Shown here one piece after another: positions 4,821-6,176 of a DNA stretch of 6,176 bases; the first letter of the stretch is position 1, and each line of letters opens with the position of its first letter. A program made the position numbers and the translations under genes. The DNA comes from JBBREP01 sp038202885 (GTDB taxonomy: Bacteria > Actinomycetota > Acidimicrobiia > IMCC26256 > PALSA-610). The notes below the pieces were generated by a model. That model had not been told where the DNA came from. It did not search any database and saw only the letters and a list, made by a program, of their open reading frames with translations. Location of the stretch: contig JBBREP010000149.1 in NCBI GenBank assembly GCA_038202885.1, positions 1-6,176 on the forward strand. The letters are read 5' to 3'.

Positions 4821-6056
4821 ATGTTCGATCTATTGGAATGTGCTGTCAGCGACCTCGACACGGTCGCCAGGACTCTGGAACCGGGCACGCTCGACGGCCC
4901 GACCGCGAAACGCGTCGTCATCGCCGCAGCCGAAATCGAACGGCGCGCGTGCGTGATCAAAGCCCTCGCCGCCAAACGCCTCGACGACACGAACCACTGG
5001 AAACACTCCGGCGCCAGATCACCCGAGAAGTTCATCGCTGATACCACCGGCGGGACGGTGGCCGAAGCGGCGGCGACCGTCGCGCTCGGCGCCCAACTCG
5101 ACACGCTTGTGGGTCTGAACGACGCGGCCCGGTCCGGGAAACTCTCGCCCGCGGCGGCAAAACTCATCGGCGACGCCGCCTCAGCAGATCCCGACGCCGA
5201 AGCCGACCTCCTCGATGCGGCCAAAGGTGGCCTGTCGAAGCTGCGCGAGGAATGCGCGAAGGTCAAGGCCGCCGCCGCCGGGTCCGACAAGCAAGCCAAG
5301 CTGCGGGCGGAACGGAACTTCCGGACCCCTGTCGATGATGGCGGTATCAAGCTCGAAGGACACGGCGACATGGCCAGCGGCGCCAGATTCGCCAAGATCC
5401 TCGACGGGTTTACCGAGAAGGAATTCGAACTCGGACGGCGTGAAGGACGGCGCGACACCTACGCCGCCTACCGCTACGACGCGCTGATGCGTATGGCCGA
5501 ATACGCACACCGCTACGCCACGGGTGACCACGCCAGCGACAGCACCGGGCATGATCGTGGGCCGGATCTCCTGAAATTCACGGGGCTCAGCACCCAACTG
5601 ATCCTCATCGCAAACGCACAAGCCTGGGCCAATAGCACGCCCGGCACCACGGTCGAGATCGTCGGGTTCGGGCCTGTCGACCTCGCCACCGCCCGGTCGA
5701 TGGTCGGCGACGCGTTCATCGACCTCGTCATCACCAACGGGATCGACGCCACGACCCTCGCCCACACATCACGCAAAGCCACTCGCGCCCAACTCGTCGC
5801 GCTGCTCGCCGGACGTTACGAATGCAACGTCGACGGCTGCCACACCACGACCCGCCTGCAGATCGATCATGTCGGGCACAACGGCTGGGCCGCCACCAAG
5901 CGCACCGCCATCGGCGACCTCGCCTTCAAATGCGACCACCACCACAACCTGAAGAGCCACAAAGGCTGGCGCGACGGACCCATTGACACGAATGGGAAAC
6001 GCACGCTCATCCCGCCCGCCCAGGCGAACGCACCGCCCGACGCCGAAGCAGCCTGA
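4821..6056 (+). CDS. DUF222 and HNH endonuclease domain protein
   Basis: The 411-residue product joins an N-terminal DUF222 (13E12-repeat) region to a C-terminal HNH nuclease motif, a common multicopy architecture in actinobacteria. The helical DUF222 part covers about residues 1-320, including the stretch around AARSGKLSPAAAKLIGDAA. The HNH part spans about 335-383: zinc ligand pairs C335/C340 and C371/H375, the catalytic-type D349-H350 in LQIDHV, and CDHHHNLKSHKGW at the end. All key residues are present, so the nuclease motif looks intact. The biological role of the family is not established; phage or mobile DNA origin and DNA repair have been considered. I chose the ATG at 4821 because the promoter ends just before it and the upstream frame is intergenic. 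Codons strongly favour C at the third position. Confidence 0.9.
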   Translation: MFDLLECAVSDLDTVARTLEPGTLDGPTAKRVVIAAAEIERRACVIKALAAKRLDDTNHWKHSGARSPEKFIADTTGGTVAEAAATVALGAQLDTLVGLNDAARSGKLSPAAAKLIGDAASADPDAEADLLDAAKGGLSKLREECAKVKAAAAGSDKQAKLRAERNFRTPVDDGGIKLEGHGDMASGARFAKILDGFTEKEFELGRREGRRDTYAAYRYDALMRMAEYAHRYATGDHASDSTGHDRGPDLLKFTGLSTQLILIANAQAWANSTPGTTVEIVGFGPVDLATARSMVGDAFIDLVITNGIDATTLAHTSRKATRAQLVALLAGRYECNVDGCHTTTRLQIDHVGHNGWAATKRTAIGDLAFKCDHHHNLKSHKGWRDGPIDTNGKRTLIPPAQANAPPDAEAA

Positions 6057-6114
6057 AGCACACACGCGCCCCACACCGTCCTCGCGTCGAACGCTGCGCT
6101 CACGATGCACGGGC

Positions 6115-6153
6115 AAAAAAGTGGACGGGCGCCGCGGAGGCGGCGCCCGGCCG
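6115..6153 (-). terminator. Intrinsic terminator for a minus-strand gene beyond the right edge
   Basis: Arms 6127-6135 (GGGCGCCGC) and 6140-6148 pair perfectly around a 4-base loop. C6126-G6149 extends the stem, and after one mismatch it continues with 6123-6124 and 6151-6152. On the minus strand the stem is followed by one or two bases and then TTTTTT (6120-6115), the standard layout of a Rho-independent terminator. On the plus strand no T-tract follows, so it would not serve the DUF222-HNH gene well. A minus-strand TGA at 6175-6173 could be the stop of the gene it serves. Confidence 0.7.
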
Positions 6154-6176
6154 GGAAGCCGGGGACTTGGACTCAC

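Noticed and set aside
5181..5765. Minus-strand open frame of 194 residues inside the DUF222-HNH gene
   Set aside because: It is a mirror of a GC-rich gene with strong third-position C and has no family motif.

Overview
The window looks like chromosomal DNA from a GC-rich actinobacterium, possibly Acidimicrobiia-like. The grounds are high GC, mostly C/G-ending codons, the EF-Tu and S10 sequences, a DUF222-HNH protein and several start codons that look leaderless. The lineage is an inference; nothing here fixes the genus.

Left edge (1-514, + strand): the last 47 codons of tuf (EF-Tu) are followed 48 bases later by a complete rpsJ (ribosomal protein S10). This is the usual str/S10 operon junction, but rplC, which normally follows rpsJ, is absent. 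A 145-base gap holds a short hairpin and a perfect 14-bp inverted repeat, and the genes beyond it are not ribosomal.

Middle (660-2919, - strand): an AbrB/MazE-fold antitoxin gene and a PIN-domain toxin gene overlap by four bases (VapBC-like toxin-antitoxin module). Upstream of them on the same strand is a 480-residue DUF2079 membrane protein with a GT-C-like layout.

Right part (2974-6056): a class I SAM-dependent methyltransferase (+) runs divergently from the DUF2079 gene and converges, with a 15-base gap, on a phytanoyl-CoA dioxygenase-family Fe(II)/2-oxoglutarate oxygenase (-). The oxygenase is divergent from a DUF222-HNH endonuclease-like protein (+). The final bases hold a hairpin plus T-tract that would terminate a minus-strand gene lying beyond the right edge.

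The genes after rpsJ do not form one operon: their orientations alternate and no shared pathway is evident. Together they read as accessory cargo placed where the S10 operon would normally continue. No CRISPR array, transposase, tRNA or rRNA was seen. I found no convincing new multi-gene system. The most notable points are the interrupted ribosomal locus, the toxin-antitoxin pair with its inverted repeat next to the break, and repeated TANNNT boxes placed 6-8 bases before start codons without ribosome binding sites.
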